Of a stretch of 64,000 bases of DNA, positions 1 through 8,452 are shown one piece after another. The stretch lies in contig NZ_CP040517.1 of the NCBI RefSeq assembly GCF_005849285.1, positions 1,060,501-1,124,500 on the forward strand, given 5' to 3'. The stretch is from Luteithermobacter gelatinilyticus (lineage in GTDB: Bacteria > Pseudomonadota > Alphaproteobacteria > Sphingomonadales > Emcibacteraceae). Under the pieces are notes generated by a model, which was given only the letters and a program-made list of their open reading frames with translations, did no database searches and was not told the origin of the DNA. Every line of letters starts with the position of its first letter. The stretch's first letter is position 1. The position numbers and the translations under genes were made by a program.

Positions 1-1329
1 ACCCTGTATGCTGGTACGTTGAATTATGACTTTGAATGGGGGACATTTATTTCCTCAACCAGCTATCAGGACCGCCTCAACTCAAATTCCGCGGATCTTG
101 TAGCCACATTTGGTTCTCTTATTGAGTTGCTGTCAGGACAGCCCCCTGGCTCTGTCACATCGGCTCCTTTTACCGGCCTCATCAAGACGGAAAGGTTTGT
201 TCAGGAAGTTAGGCTGACTTCAAAAGAAAACCAGTCCCTTGAATGGTCGATTGGAGGCATATATTCCGATGAAAACAGCAGCAATATTCAACGACTTGAA
301 GGATTTCCCGGCGGCTTTTTGGCCCTTGATGTTGATCTTGGCAGTGGGGTCGAAGAGCTGGCCCTTTTTGGTAACCTGACCTATTATCTTGCCCAGAATT
401 TTGATGTAACAGCTGGTGCGCGGATTGCCTGGATTGATTCTGCGGTGGCCCTGACAGACGGCCCCGGTCTTATTGTGGCTGACCTGCCCGAAACCACAAG
501 CAGCGATACGGTGGACACCTACAGCTTTACCGCCCGTTACCGTCCGACCCCTGACCTGTCGCTTTATATGCGCATTGCCAGCGGTTATCGTCCGGAAAAC
601 GCCAACCTGCCGCTTCTGGATGCAATGGGGAACAATGCGGCCCCCGCGATCATAGCCACAGACACGCTCTGGAGTTATGAACTGGGAGCGAAGGGCTCTC
701 TGGCGGATAACAAGGTCAATTATGATCTTGCGCTGTGGTATATCGACTGGACCAATTTGCAGGTTGTGACCTTTGTGAACGGGGCGTCCACGGGGGGCAA
801 CGCCAATAGTGACGTTACGGCTTATGGCTTCGAGGCAAGTCTCACGACACGACTCAGTGACGGGTTTCGCCTGATATCCACCCTGTCCTTTTCACACAGC
901 ACGCTGGATGATGACGAGACAGCAGGCTTTGGCGCTCTGGCCGGGGAGAACCTGCATCTGTTGCCCAAGTGGTCCGGCTCTGTCCGCGGAATATACGATT
1001 TCCCCATTACCCACAATTTGGATGGTTTCGTAAATGCCGGCATCAAATATGTTGGCTCGAAAGATACAGGGTATGAAGGGGGCATCGGGGCGGATGGCAG
1101 CATCATAACACCGCTTATTGCCAATTTTACCTTAGACGACTATGTGGCCGTCAATCTGAGCGTCGGTATCCGCTTTGATAACATCGCGGCGTCTGTTTAT
1201 GCCCGTAACCTCTTCAACGAATATGCTTTTACTGGCGGTAGCGCCCGACCGCTTGTCGGCTTTACGCGAGCTACGGCAAATGTGTTGCAGCCGCGCACAG
1301 TTGGTGTTGTACTGAAGGTTGATTTCTAG
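1..1329 (+). CDS. TonB-dependent receptor, C-terminal part (cut by window start)
   Basis: The reading frame is open from the first base, so the gene begins before the window and only about 440 C-terminal residues are present. They are typical of an outer-membrane TonB-dependent receptor barrel: alternating aromatic strands, an ASGYRPENANLP-type segment, a plot of the form LWSYELGAKGSL, and a C-terminal strand ending in VVLKVDF, with a terminal phenylalanine as expected for outer-membrane insertion. The plug domain and TonB box lie outside the window, so the ligand cannot be read. The gene precedes a secreted serine hydrolase on the same strand, which suggests uptake of a substrate processed by the neighbouring peptidases (inference). 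Confidence 0.9.
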   Translation, partial: TLYAGTLNYDFEWGTFISSTSYQDRLNSNSADLVATFGSLIELLSGQPPGSVTSAPFTGLIKTERFVQEVRLTSKENQSLEWSIGGIYSDENSSNIQRLEGFPGGFLALDVDLGSGVEELALFGNLTYYLAQNFDVTAGARIAWIDSAVALTDGPGLIVADLPETTSSDTVDTYSFTARYRPTPDLSLYMRIASGYRPENANLPLLDAMGNNAAPAIIATDTLWSYELGAKGSLADNKVNYDLALWYIDWTNLQVVTFVNGASTGGNANSDVTAYGFEASLTTRLSDGFRLISTLSFSHSTLDDDETAGFGALAGENLHLLPKWSGSVRGIYDFPITHNLDGFVNAGIKYVGSKDTGYEGGIGADGSIITPLIANFTLDDYVAVNLSVGIRFDNIAASVYARNLFNEYAFTGGSARPLVGFTRATANVLQPRTVGVVLKVDF

Positions 1330-1342
1330 AGTAAATTGTGAC
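1326..1342 (+). repeat. End fragment of the TAGAGTGAATT repeat family
   Basis: CTAGAGTAAATTGTGA directly overlaps the stop of the TonB receptor gene. It differs by one base from the family end seen at 45070 and 53428. No partner end is seen nearby, so it is a solo or decayed end. Confidence 0.5.
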
Positions 1343-1430
1343 CGGTTTTAAGGGGGAGGGAGTATAACGCCTGTGGTATGAATTTGCTGCAGGCGTTTTC
1401 ATGAACATTAGTAAGGCAAGGGGAAGGGTG

Positions 1431-3326
1431 ATGTCTGTGGGGAAGTTTCTGGCCATTATCAGTATCTGTTTATGGGCGGTGTGGTCTGAAGGGGTGACAG
1501 ACCCCCTAAATGTGCCGGAAGACCAGATTGAAAGCTGGGCGGATACCACCTTTGAAGGGCTTGTTTCAGCAGGGCGCATATCCGGCGCGGTTGTCAGTGT
1601 GGTAAAGGACGGGCGGATTCTTCTTGAAAAAGGTTATGGACTGGGGGATGTGGTGGCGGGCACGGCAGCCGATCCATATCTCACACGGGCGCGGATTGGC
1701 TCCACCACCAAAACCTTTACCGCCACAATTATTGCGCAGCTCACGGCCGAGGGCAAAATTGCCTCCCTTCACGACCCGGCAAATACATATCTTGCGCGCT
1801 ATAAACTGCCTGAGAACAGGGGCGTGCCGATCACCTTGAAACATTTGCTGACCCATACTGCGGGCTTTGAAGACAAATTCTTCTTTATCAGCAGCGACAG
1901 GCCAGTGTCCGTGCCGGTGGAGGCAGAGCTTTATGACCAACTGAGGCCGGCTTTTGTGCGGCCTGCGGGGGAAAAGGTGGTGTATTCCAATTTCGGTGTG
2001 GCCACACTGGGCCTTGTGATAGAAGATATCATGGGCCTGTCCATTAACAAGGCAATGCAGGCGCGTATTTTCGGTCCTCTTGGCATGGCCTCAACCGACC
2101 TTGTCGTCACCATAGACGAACCCGAGGGGGTGGCGGTTCCGGGGCGGATTTCAGCGCAAGGAATCACAGGCCGGACCCCGTTTGCGGCGATCAATCCGGC
2201 AGTGGCCCAAACAGGAGCCATAGTTTCGACAGCCCATGACATGGCGCTGTATATGATGGCCCATATGGAAGGCTGGCCCGGATATGGTCGTGACCTTCAG
2301 GACCGGCTTTTTACGCGTCTTGCGGGCAACCACCCGGATATCGGGGGAGTGGGTATGGTTTTTTTTGTAGATGAATGGGCCGGTCGTAAAACGGTTTCCC
2401 ATGGGGGGAACTGGGCCGGGTTTCATACATGGATGACCATGGTGCCGGAAGAACGTCTCGGTTTTTATGTGACCCTTTTCAGTGATGCTGTCCCCACAGG
2501 GGTTGTTGAGCGGTTCTTGTCGGCTGTTGCGCCTTCACAAGGTGTGCCGCCATCTCCCGCCATGCTTTCCGCCTCTTCCCTGCATACCGCTTTTTTACAG
2601 CATTTCCTAGGGGATAAACGCCCTATGCTTTCCGTCGTTGAGGAGCCGTTGAAGAACTACGAAGGAATATACCGATCGGATCGACGCCCGTTTCATTCGG
2701 TTGAAGCGCTTTCGGCTGTCGTCTATTTTGGCGCAGATATTCTGCGGGTAACCTCCAAGGAAGACGGCCTTTATATCAGAGGCAACGGGCCGTTCAAACC
2801 CGTTGGTGCGGGCCGCTTCATGATGGATGCGCCGGGGCGGCCGATGATGACGTTCGCCAGAAATGAAAGGACAGGCGAACTTACCCTCAATCATGACCTG
2901 GGCATCTATACCTTCACAAAAATACCTCCTTATGCCCATTCAAAATGGCACGCTGTGGCCTTGCACCTGGTGTTGCCACTAGCGGCTCTGGGGATGTTGT
3001 GTCCTTTGGTTTTTAGGCGACAGAACGCTGCCTGGCCGTCATTTTCGATGGGCGTCTCGGCGTTTGTCATGGTATTGGCCGCGACGGTGGGGCTTGACGA
3101 GGGGCAGAGTTTGATGACGGGCTATTACGCAGGATATACGGGCCGTCTGGCTGTTTTTGTTACGGCTTTTCACGGGCTTCTTATCTCAACCATTGGGGCT
3201 GCTTTTTTCGTCTTGAAAGCGAAAAGTCGGGCATCACGCCTTGCGATTGGCGTTTTAACTGCAGTGGGGGCTGTAAGTGTTGTTTTGCTTCTGCCGTATA
3301 ATGTGTTGGGCTGGCGGATTATCTAG
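1431..3326 (+). CDS. Serine hydrolase, beta-lactamase/DD-peptidase (S12) family, with C-terminal membrane domain
   Basis: The catalytic triad of motifs of this fold is complete: STTK near residue 90, YSN near residue 186 and HGG near residue 324. A hydrophobic N-terminal segment looks like a signal peptide, and the last about 130 residues hold several membrane segments, so the enzyme should sit on the periplasmic face of the inner membrane. I chose ATG 1431 because AGGGGAAGGG lies just upstream; an in-frame ATG at 1401 without such a site would add ten residues. MlrB of microcystin degradation belongs to the same broad family, and an MlrC-like gene lies nearby, but many family members are esterases or D-aminopeptidases, so the substrate is open. 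Confidence 0.88.
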   Translation: MSVGKFLAIISICLWAVWSEGVTDPLNVPEDQIESWADTTFEGLVSAGRISGAVVSVVKDGRILLEKGYGLGDVVAGTAADPYLTRARIGSTTKTFTATIIAQLTAEGKIASLHDPANTYLARYKLPENRGVPITLKHLLTHTAGFEDKFFFISSDRPVSVPVEAELYDQLRPAFVRPAGEKVVYSNFGVATLGLVIEDIMGLSINKAMQARIFGPLGMASTDLVVTIDEPEGVAVPGRISAQGITGRTPFAAINPAVAQTGAIVSTAHDMALYMMAHMEGWPGYGRDLQDRLFTRLAGNHPDIGGVGMVFFVDEWAGRKTVSHGGNWAGFHTWMTMVPEERLGFYVTLFSDAVPTGVVERFLSAVAPSQGVPPSPAMLSASSLHTAFLQHFLGDKRPMLSVVEEPLKNYEGIYRSDRRPFHSVEALSAVVYFGADILRVTSKEDGLYIRGNGPFKPVGAGRFMMDAPGRPMMTFARNERTGELTLNHDLGIYTFTKIPPYAHSKWHAVALHLVLPLAALGMLCPLVFRRQNAAWPSFSMGVSAFVMVLAATVGLDEGQSLMTGYYAGYTGRLAVFVTAFHGLLISTIGAAFFVLKAKSRASRLAIGVLTAVGAVSVVLLLPYNVLGWRII

Positions 3327-3361
3327 AGTGAATTGAGCCAACCTTTGCACAATTCATTCTA
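3323..3361. repeat. Short palindromic member of the TAGAGTGAATT family
   Basis: TAGAGTGAATTG (3324-3335) is mirrored by CAATTCATTCTA (3350-3361) with one mismatch, giving a 38-bp palindrome between two convergent genes. It overlaps the stop of the serine hydrolase gene and could act as a transcription stop for both strands. A near-identical closed form lies at 35800-35837. Confidence 0.7.
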
Positions 3362-3378
3362 AATAATCTCAGATATGA

Positions 3379-4458
3379 TTATATCAGTTTCAATGTGGAT
3401 TCCGGCAGGTTCGCCATACGTTCATGAATAGAAGGAATTGGCGGCAGGGGGGCGCTGGGCACCGGTTCATACCAGAACGTCGTCACGGACCAGTCATCTT
3501 CGCGTTCATAGAGTTCAGCCTTATAATCCTCAATTTCCCGAGCACTGCCCGTGGGGTTGTGGCCAATTTGCTGAATGGTCGCCCTAAAGGCTGTTTCCCA
3601 GGTGATGGGGTCCAGCAGATGCCAGCGATACATGGACACAAGCCCCGTATCGGATACGCTGTTTTTTTCGCGCCAGTTCGCGCCATGATAACGAAAGGCA
3701 TTTTGTTGAATGCCCCAGGAAAGTCCCACATAATCTTCTGCACCCGTGCCGACAATGGTTGGGAAATCAGTATCCCCGTCGATATACGCCTTAAACTCAC
3801 CTTCCCCCCACCATAATTTGTCAAGGGGCCGGACACCAAAAACGGCTCCGATATACCGCCCTGGTCCGCTGCGGCGGTTCAGAATTTCCAGGTCGTGGGT
3901 TTTTTGGGTCGGGTTTTCACGCCTGAAGGAGACATGCAGCCGGCCTGTCCTTGTGCTGATTTTATCTCCCAGAGTATAATCAATCTGGAAAAAAAGTGGC
4001 ATCCTCGTTTCGGATTCGTTGACAATTTCTACCCGAGCCCGTGTCAGGAACGGCATGGGCAGCCAGATATTCATGCCGTTTTTTTCGCCTACGGAATGGA
4101 CGGCGGTTTCAAACGGCGGGGTTTGCCCGTGGGCGAAACCGAAAAAGTCACCTATCGGCGCCTCAATCGAAGGGTGCTTTTGGCCGTCCCAGTAGAACCG
4201 CAGGAGAACACCACGCAGCAATGCCAGTTTGGGATGTGTGGTCAGCCAGATATGGCGGATGATGCCCGGTCCTTCTATATCCGCCAAAATCAGGCTTTCC
4301 CCCGGATCCAGATGCCTTGCTGGACTCCCCTTGCGGCCCGGGCCAAGCGGACTGGCGGCTTTGGCACCGCTTCCAGGCACGCCTGTCGGGTTTTCGAAAC
4401 TGATGGAGCGCGATACTGTACCGGGGGTTACATCATAAAGGTCTTTCAGGCTGAACAT
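3379..4458 (-). CDS. DUF2961 family protein (GH172-like)
   Basis: The 359-residue protein matches the DUF2961 family: an N-terminal RSISFENPTG segment, GEGEFKAYIDGD followed by TIVGTGAEDYVG, and a C-terminal beta-rich part. The GTGAEDY region is the most characteristic block. Members now placed in glycoside hydrolase family 172 act on fructofuranose or arabinofuranose linkages, but most are uncharacterised and the specificity here cannot be read. There is no signal peptide. GGAGAAT sits 8 nt before ATG. It is the last gene of a minus-strand run and follows the M28 gene with a gap of only 5 nt, so it is probably cotranscribed with the peptidases. Confidence 0.8.
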   Translation of the reverse strand: MFSLKDLYDVTPGTVSRSISFENPTGVPGSGAKAASPLGPGRKGSPARHLDPGESLILADIEGPGIIRHIWLTTHPKLALLRGVLLRFYWDGQKHPSIEAPIGDFFGFAHGQTPPFETAVHSVGEKNGMNIWLPMPFLTRARVEIVNESETRMPLFFQIDYTLGDKISTRTGRLHVSFRRENPTQKTHDLEILNRRSGPGRYIGAVFGVRPLDKLWWGEGEFKAYIDGDTDFPTIVGTGAEDYVGLSWGIQQNAFRYHGANWREKNSVSDTGLVSMYRWHLLDPITWETAFRATIQQIGHNPTGSAREIEDYKAELYEREDDWSVTTFWYEPVPSAPLPPIPSIHERMANLPESTLKLI

Positions 4459-4463
4459 GCGGA

Positions 4464-5765
4464 TTATTCTCCAAGGTTTATTGTGCGGCTGACGATGGAA
4501 TGATCTCCAAAATGCATCGGGGCGGTATTTGCAGGGCGAAGGGCATGCAGTGTTGCTGCTTCTCCTGTTATGGAAAGGGGCGTCATGTCAAATATGCGGA
4601 ATTCGACTGCCGTCCCCGCCTCAACGGTGAGGCGCATGGGAAGTCCTTCCGGATCGCTGCCCATAAAGAGTGCGTGTGGCGCAGCGCTGTTCGGCGCTTC
4701 CAGGACCCGCTGGCCGGAAACTTCCAGGGTGTGTAATTTCATTTCCGGGGGAAAGCCGATGCCTGACAGCATGGCATTGCGACCATAGTGCAGTGTTGCG
4801 GTTATTATACGGATCTTTCCTTCGGTTGTATCAGAGATTAGGGTAAAACCAGGCGCTTCAAGTTTAAGGTCGGGAGCCGGTTTTAAGTATCCTGTGCGCG
4901 GTTTATATCCAAAATCATGATAGGGAAATTTCTCGTCCGGGAAATCTGCTTTCTGTAAATAGTGTCGATCGTCCGGACCATAGGTGAAAAGCTGCCATTG
5001 ATATGTGCCACTGCTTACATCCGCGCGGTAGATAATATTGGTGCTGCGCGGCCGTTCCGGTGTGTAGGCAGGCATCATGCTTGCAGCCAGGGTGGCCAGG
5101 GCGGCAACAAGCCCGGTTCCAACCAGCAGGCCGTGGTCTGAGCCGGCCTGCCGCCAGGTCAACATAAGGGGTAAGGCGGCTAGAGACAAAAGCAGGAGCG
5201 GGATCACTTTGAGGTGGCTCATATGAAAATTGACTACAACATCCAGCAACATGAAATGGTAAAAAGCCATATAGGCCGCAAGGGCGCTTCCTACGTAGCA
5301 CGCCACCTTTACCTTTAAAGAGGATTGCGGTTGGCGGAAGGAGAGAACCACAGCAGCCAATACCGCGCCAAGCAGGGGGATGATGAAAATATAGGACGCG
5401 CCGCTGAGGGTCAGGCTGCATAAAACAGCCGCAATGGCGTATATTCCCCAGACAACCTGAAACAGGGCCTTTTCGTCCAGCTTGCGCGCAAGCAGCCGCA
5501 GGACAAGGGCGGGCAAGAAAAGTCCCGTGGCGATCAGGGCAATTCGCTCGGGCCAGGGGTAAGGGTGGTCAAGCGGGTGACTGTCGCCCCAGTTTCCAAG
5601 GGGAAAGGAAAGAATCCAGCCCGTGGCTACTGTTGCGGCGCTAATCAGGATTACCGCGAGCAGGGCCAGAGGATTTTGATGGGGGCGGGTTTCTGTCGAA
5701 TGGCGACAAATATCAGACCTGCAAGGGCGGCGCCTGCGATCCAGATGCTGAGATGCGCGGGCCAC
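4464..5765 (-). CDS. M28 membrane peptidase, C-terminal fragment (downstream of a frameshift)
   Basis: The genuine part starts near 5690, at about residue 30; the arginine-rich first residues are out-of-frame reading of the upstream M28 gene. The fragment contains about seven membrane helices followed by a soluble beta-rich domain. This is the C-terminal half seen in membrane-anchored M28 peptidases, where the catalytic domain is followed by a membrane domain and a lumenal or periplasmic tail. No start or ribosome site of its own is convincing. Joining it to the preceding frame by restoring one base in the G run at 5681-5685 gives a single protein of about 758 residues. Confidence 0.7.
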   Translation of the reverse strand: MARASQHLDRRRRPCRSDICRHSTETRPHQNPLALLAVILISAATVATGWILSFPLGNWGDSHPLDHPYPWPERIALIATGLFLPALVLRLLARKLDEKALFQVVWGIYAIAAVLCSLTLSGASYIFIIPLLGAVLAAVVLSFRQPQSSLKVKVACYVGSALAAYMAFYHFMLLDVVVNFHMSHLKVIPLLLLSLAALPLMLTWRQAGSDHGLLVGTGLVAALATLAASMMPAYTPERPRSTNIIYRADVSSGTYQWQLFTYGPDDRHYLQKADFPDEKFPYHDFGYKPRTGYLKPAPDLKLEAPGFTLISDTTEGKIRIITATLHYGRNAMLSGIGFPPEMKLHTLEVSGQRVLEAPNSAAPHALFMGSDPEGLPMRLTVEAGTAVEFRIFDMTPLSITGEAATLHALRPANTAPMHFGDHSIVSRTINLGE

Positions 5766-6742
5766 ATGATCAGAAAATAGCCGAAAAAATCAATGTAAGT
5801 GGCATCGCTATCGCTGTGCAGAGACTCCAGATCCGTATTGCCGAAATGGCGGATGGCTGCAAGCATATTGTCGCCGTGATGCTGGAGGCTGGATTTGCTG
5901 AGATTTTCGATTGTATCATGGGGGGAGTGATAGAGGGAGACCCCGCGGGAAAAAGCGAAGTTCAGGGCCGGCAAGCCGCGTTCGGCATAGGCCATCAGAT
6001 CTGTGCCATTTGGCATGCGCTTATAGATTTCCACAAGCAAGCTGGTGCTCACAGGGCGTGGCGTGCTGTTGGCAAATCCCTGGACTTGCCGGTAATTTCG
6101 GGGGCCGGTTTCAAACATGAGGCTGGGGCCACTGACGCCACGAGCTTCCATATTTAGAATCATTCCCACACGGTCCATGAGGGGATGTTTTTTATTAAAC
6201 GCCATGGCGCCTCTAAGGCCACTTTCTTCCGCATCGGAAAAAAGAAAAATAACGTCATTTTCCAAAGGGTCGGATGCCTTGAGGTTGGTGATAATTTCAA
6301 GAAGAGCGGCGATACCCGCCCCGTCATCGGCGGCGCCGCCCGCGGCCGGGGCGCTGTCATAATGAGCTGTTGCCATCAGGGCTTTTCTACTGGGGTTTGA
6401 TCCCGGCAAGATGGCGATGACATTTTCAAGATATGAACACCCGGGGGCCAGGGGGGCGCAGTGAAAGTCCTGCTGTAGTTCAGGGCTGAGGCCTAGAGCA
6501 GAAAGTTTTTTCACCAAGCGTTCGCGAAGCAGTTTATTAGGGGCGCTGCCCGCCGGATGTGCGCCGATGCCCTCCAACAGTTCTCCCAAGAGGTCGTAAG
6601 CCCGATCGGCAGAAAAATGGCCTGCCGGAAGGGATGCAGGCTTTGGTGGGGGGCCTTCTGTTAAAATTCTGAGACCTGCGAGCATCAGAACCAGCACCAA
6701 GGCGGTCATGACAGACTCTTTTGTAAAAAAATTCCATATCAT
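5651..6742 (-). CDS. M28 family zinc aminopeptidase, N-terminal catalytic part
   Basis: One N-terminal membrane segment is followed by a full M28 catalytic domain. Metal ligands and catalytic residues are visible: AHYDSAP, AADDGAG, DAEESGLRG, NMEARG and YHSPHDT. The frame then enters a second membrane helix and stops after IKILWPCSR, where the neighbouring frame continues the membrane domain. The enzyme should cleave N-terminal residues or dipeptides in the periplasm. The gene starts 9 nt after the M81 gene stops, pointing to one operon. ATG 6709 is an alternative start. Whether the truncated product is made and active is unknown. Confidence 0.8.
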   Translation of the reverse strand: MIWNFFTKESVMTALVLVLMLAGLRILTEGPPPKPASLPAGHFSADRAYDLLGELLEGIGAHPAGSAPNKLLRERLVKKLSALGLSPELQQDFHCAPLAPGCSYLENVIAILPGSNPSRKALMATAHYDSAPAAGGAADDGAGIAALLEIITNLKASDPLENDVIFLFSDAEESGLRGAMAFNKKHPLMDRVGMILNMEARGVSGPSLMFETGPRNYRQVQGFANSTPRPVSTSLLVEIYKRMPNGTDLMAYAERGLPALNFAFSRGVSLYHSPHDTIENLSKSSLQHHGDNMLAAIRHFGNTDLESLHSDSDATYIDFFGYFLIMWPAHLSIWIAGAALAGLIFVAIRQKPAPIKILWPCSR

Positions 6743-6751
6743 GGGACTGCT

Positions 6752-8212
6752 CTAAAGTTCTACTGGGTCAAGAGGCCAGATGGGCCGAGTAATGTGTTTG
6801 TAAGGTCGCGTTGTCGCATCCCCGTTAAGTGTGCCAGGGGAATCCACAAACAGAACTTCTGCCGCCTTGTCGGCAAACCCCGCATAAAAATGGAAGGAGG
6901 ATTTCACTACAACCACGCGCTTGGACCAGGGGTCCGCCCCGGCAGCAATGAAGGCTTCCGGTCGGAAAGGCTGTTGACGTATTTCATTCAATACGATTTC
7001 GATTCCATGTGTTTCGAGAATTGCGGTCCGGCCAAGGTTGCACCAGGTGCCATCAGAAATATGGGGCTGACCGGCCTGTGAGCGGAGTTCCTTGACGGTG
7101 ACCTCAAGGTCCAGGGGCGGCCCCGAAAAAGGGCCGATTTTGCCGCCTATGCGCATGGGAAGGGTTGCCCCTTTGCCGGCGGCAAAAGCAATATTGAGCC
7201 CCACCGGATCCCATAAAAAACCGATCAGTGCATTTTTAATACCACCCCTGATCAACGCATCCAGGATAAAGGTGGAATCAGAACCTGCCCCGCCCCCGGG
7301 ATTGTCTGCCATGTCGGCAATAACAACCGTACCGTCTTTGACGTTTTTCAGAGCGGGAATGAGTTCTTGTGGTGTCAGAGTATGAGGAACAGCCTGCTCC
7401 TTAAGAGCAAAAAATTCCCGCCCCAGTTTTTCGGCGATCTTGTCCCCTTTGTCTTTCTGGTTGTCTGTTATAACCATCATGCAAGCCCCCGTGTCCTTGA
7501 AGTCCGCCCAGGGGAAGCCGTGGGCAAGGCTGACAGACAGGATGCCTTCTTCCTGCTCCTGGGCCATCATGGTATCGACAAATTCCCGCATGGGGGAGTG
7601 GGTGGTATGAAACAAACCCAGGGCAGGGATGCGGAAAAAACTGATCACTGGTGAAATGCTGCCTTTTGCCGCCTGTTCGATGAGGTCATAGAGTTCTTTG
7701 GCCCTGTCGGCAAAATCCGTATGCGGATATTCCTTGCAGGGGATGAGTGCTGTGGCGTTCCTGATCATGGCTTCGGTGATGTTGCCGTGGAGGTCAAGAA
7801 GCACGCCAACGGGTATATCGGGACCCAGAATCTGACGTACGCGGGCCAGCATATCCCCCTCGCAATCGTCATACCCCTGCGCCATCATTGCCCCATGCAT
7901 CATGAGGAAAACCATATCAACGGGGGCTGCCGCCTTTAGCTCAGAAAGAATGGTATCCCGCAAATATTCATAGTCTTTCCGGCGGCACGGAGCACTTGGT
8001 TGCGCCAGGGCGCAGGTGCCAACAATGGCGGTATGACCGCGTTTCTGCGCTTCCCTATAAAAATCTATGGCTCCTTTGAGCAGCGGAAGATGATCCGCAG
8101 GGTCACCCATGGCTGGTTTGTAAAGTCCGATTTCCTCAAAACTGCTTAAATCCGTCGGGATGGGCGAAAAGCTGTTTGATTCATGCGCAAAAAAAGCAAT
8201 GAAACAACGCAT
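6752..8212 (-). CDS. M81 family metallopeptidase (MlrC-like)
   Basis: The 486 residues cover the whole MlrC/DUF1485 family. Seen directly: AHESNSFSP at the N-terminus, MMHGAMMAQGYDDCEGD, LLDLHGN (Asp and His near residues 138 and 140) and CKEYPHTDF (His near 164), the expected zinc ligands, then ADNPGGGAGSDSTF. MlrC opens linear microcystin peptides after MlrA and MlrB, but many alphaproteobacteria carry homologues without the rest of that pathway. AAGGGAGAT lies 9 nt before ATG. It heads a minus-strand operon with the M28 and DUF2961 genes. A role in degrading modified or D-residue peptides fits the neighbours (inference). Confidence 0.88.
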   Translation of the reverse strand: MRCFIAFFAHESNSFSPIPTDLSSFEEIGLYKPAMGDPADHLPLLKGAIDFYREAQKRGHTAIVGTCALAQPSAPCRRKDYEYLRDTILSELKAAAPVDMVFLMMHGAMMAQGYDDCEGDMLARVRQILGPDIPVGVLLDLHGNITEAMIRNATALIPCKEYPHTDFADRAKELYDLIEQAAKGSISPVISFFRIPALGLFHTTHSPMREFVDTMMAQEQEEGILSVSLAHGFPWADFKDTGACMMVITDNQKDKGDKIAEKLGREFFALKEQAVPHTLTPQELIPALKNVKDGTVVIADMADNPGGGAGSDSTFILDALIRGGIKNALIGFLWDPVGLNIAFAAGKGATLPMRIGGKIGPFSGPPLDLEVTVKELRSQAGQPHISDGTWCNLGRTAILETHGIEIVLNEIRQQPFRPEAFIAAGADPWSKRVVVVKSSFHFYAGFADKAAEVLFVDSPGTLNGDATTRPYKHITRPIWPLDPVEL

Positions 8213-8260
8213 GGAACAATATCTCCCTTACAACTCTGTTTTTCTAGCCCGGGCACTACT

Positions 8261-8292
8261 GGCAAAAGACTCGTTTGGCAAAAGACTCGTTT
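8261..8292. repeat. Tandem duplication of 16 bp
   Basis: Two perfect adjacent copies of GGCAAAAGACTCGTTT lie between the divergent M81 and dadA-like genes. One of several short tandem duplications in intergenic DNA of this window. Confidence 0.8.
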
Positions 8293-8452
8293 TTTGCGCC
8301 TTGAAGCAGTTTAGCGGGTGTGTTTTGCTATCGTTCCTGGAACCGTAGCATGTTTCAAATAATTTTCAAATATGATAATTATTTTAGTTAGAGAAAAAAC
8401 ATCGAAAATTTATACTGGATCTGCTGGCGAAAGGTAAAACAGGGGCATCTTG

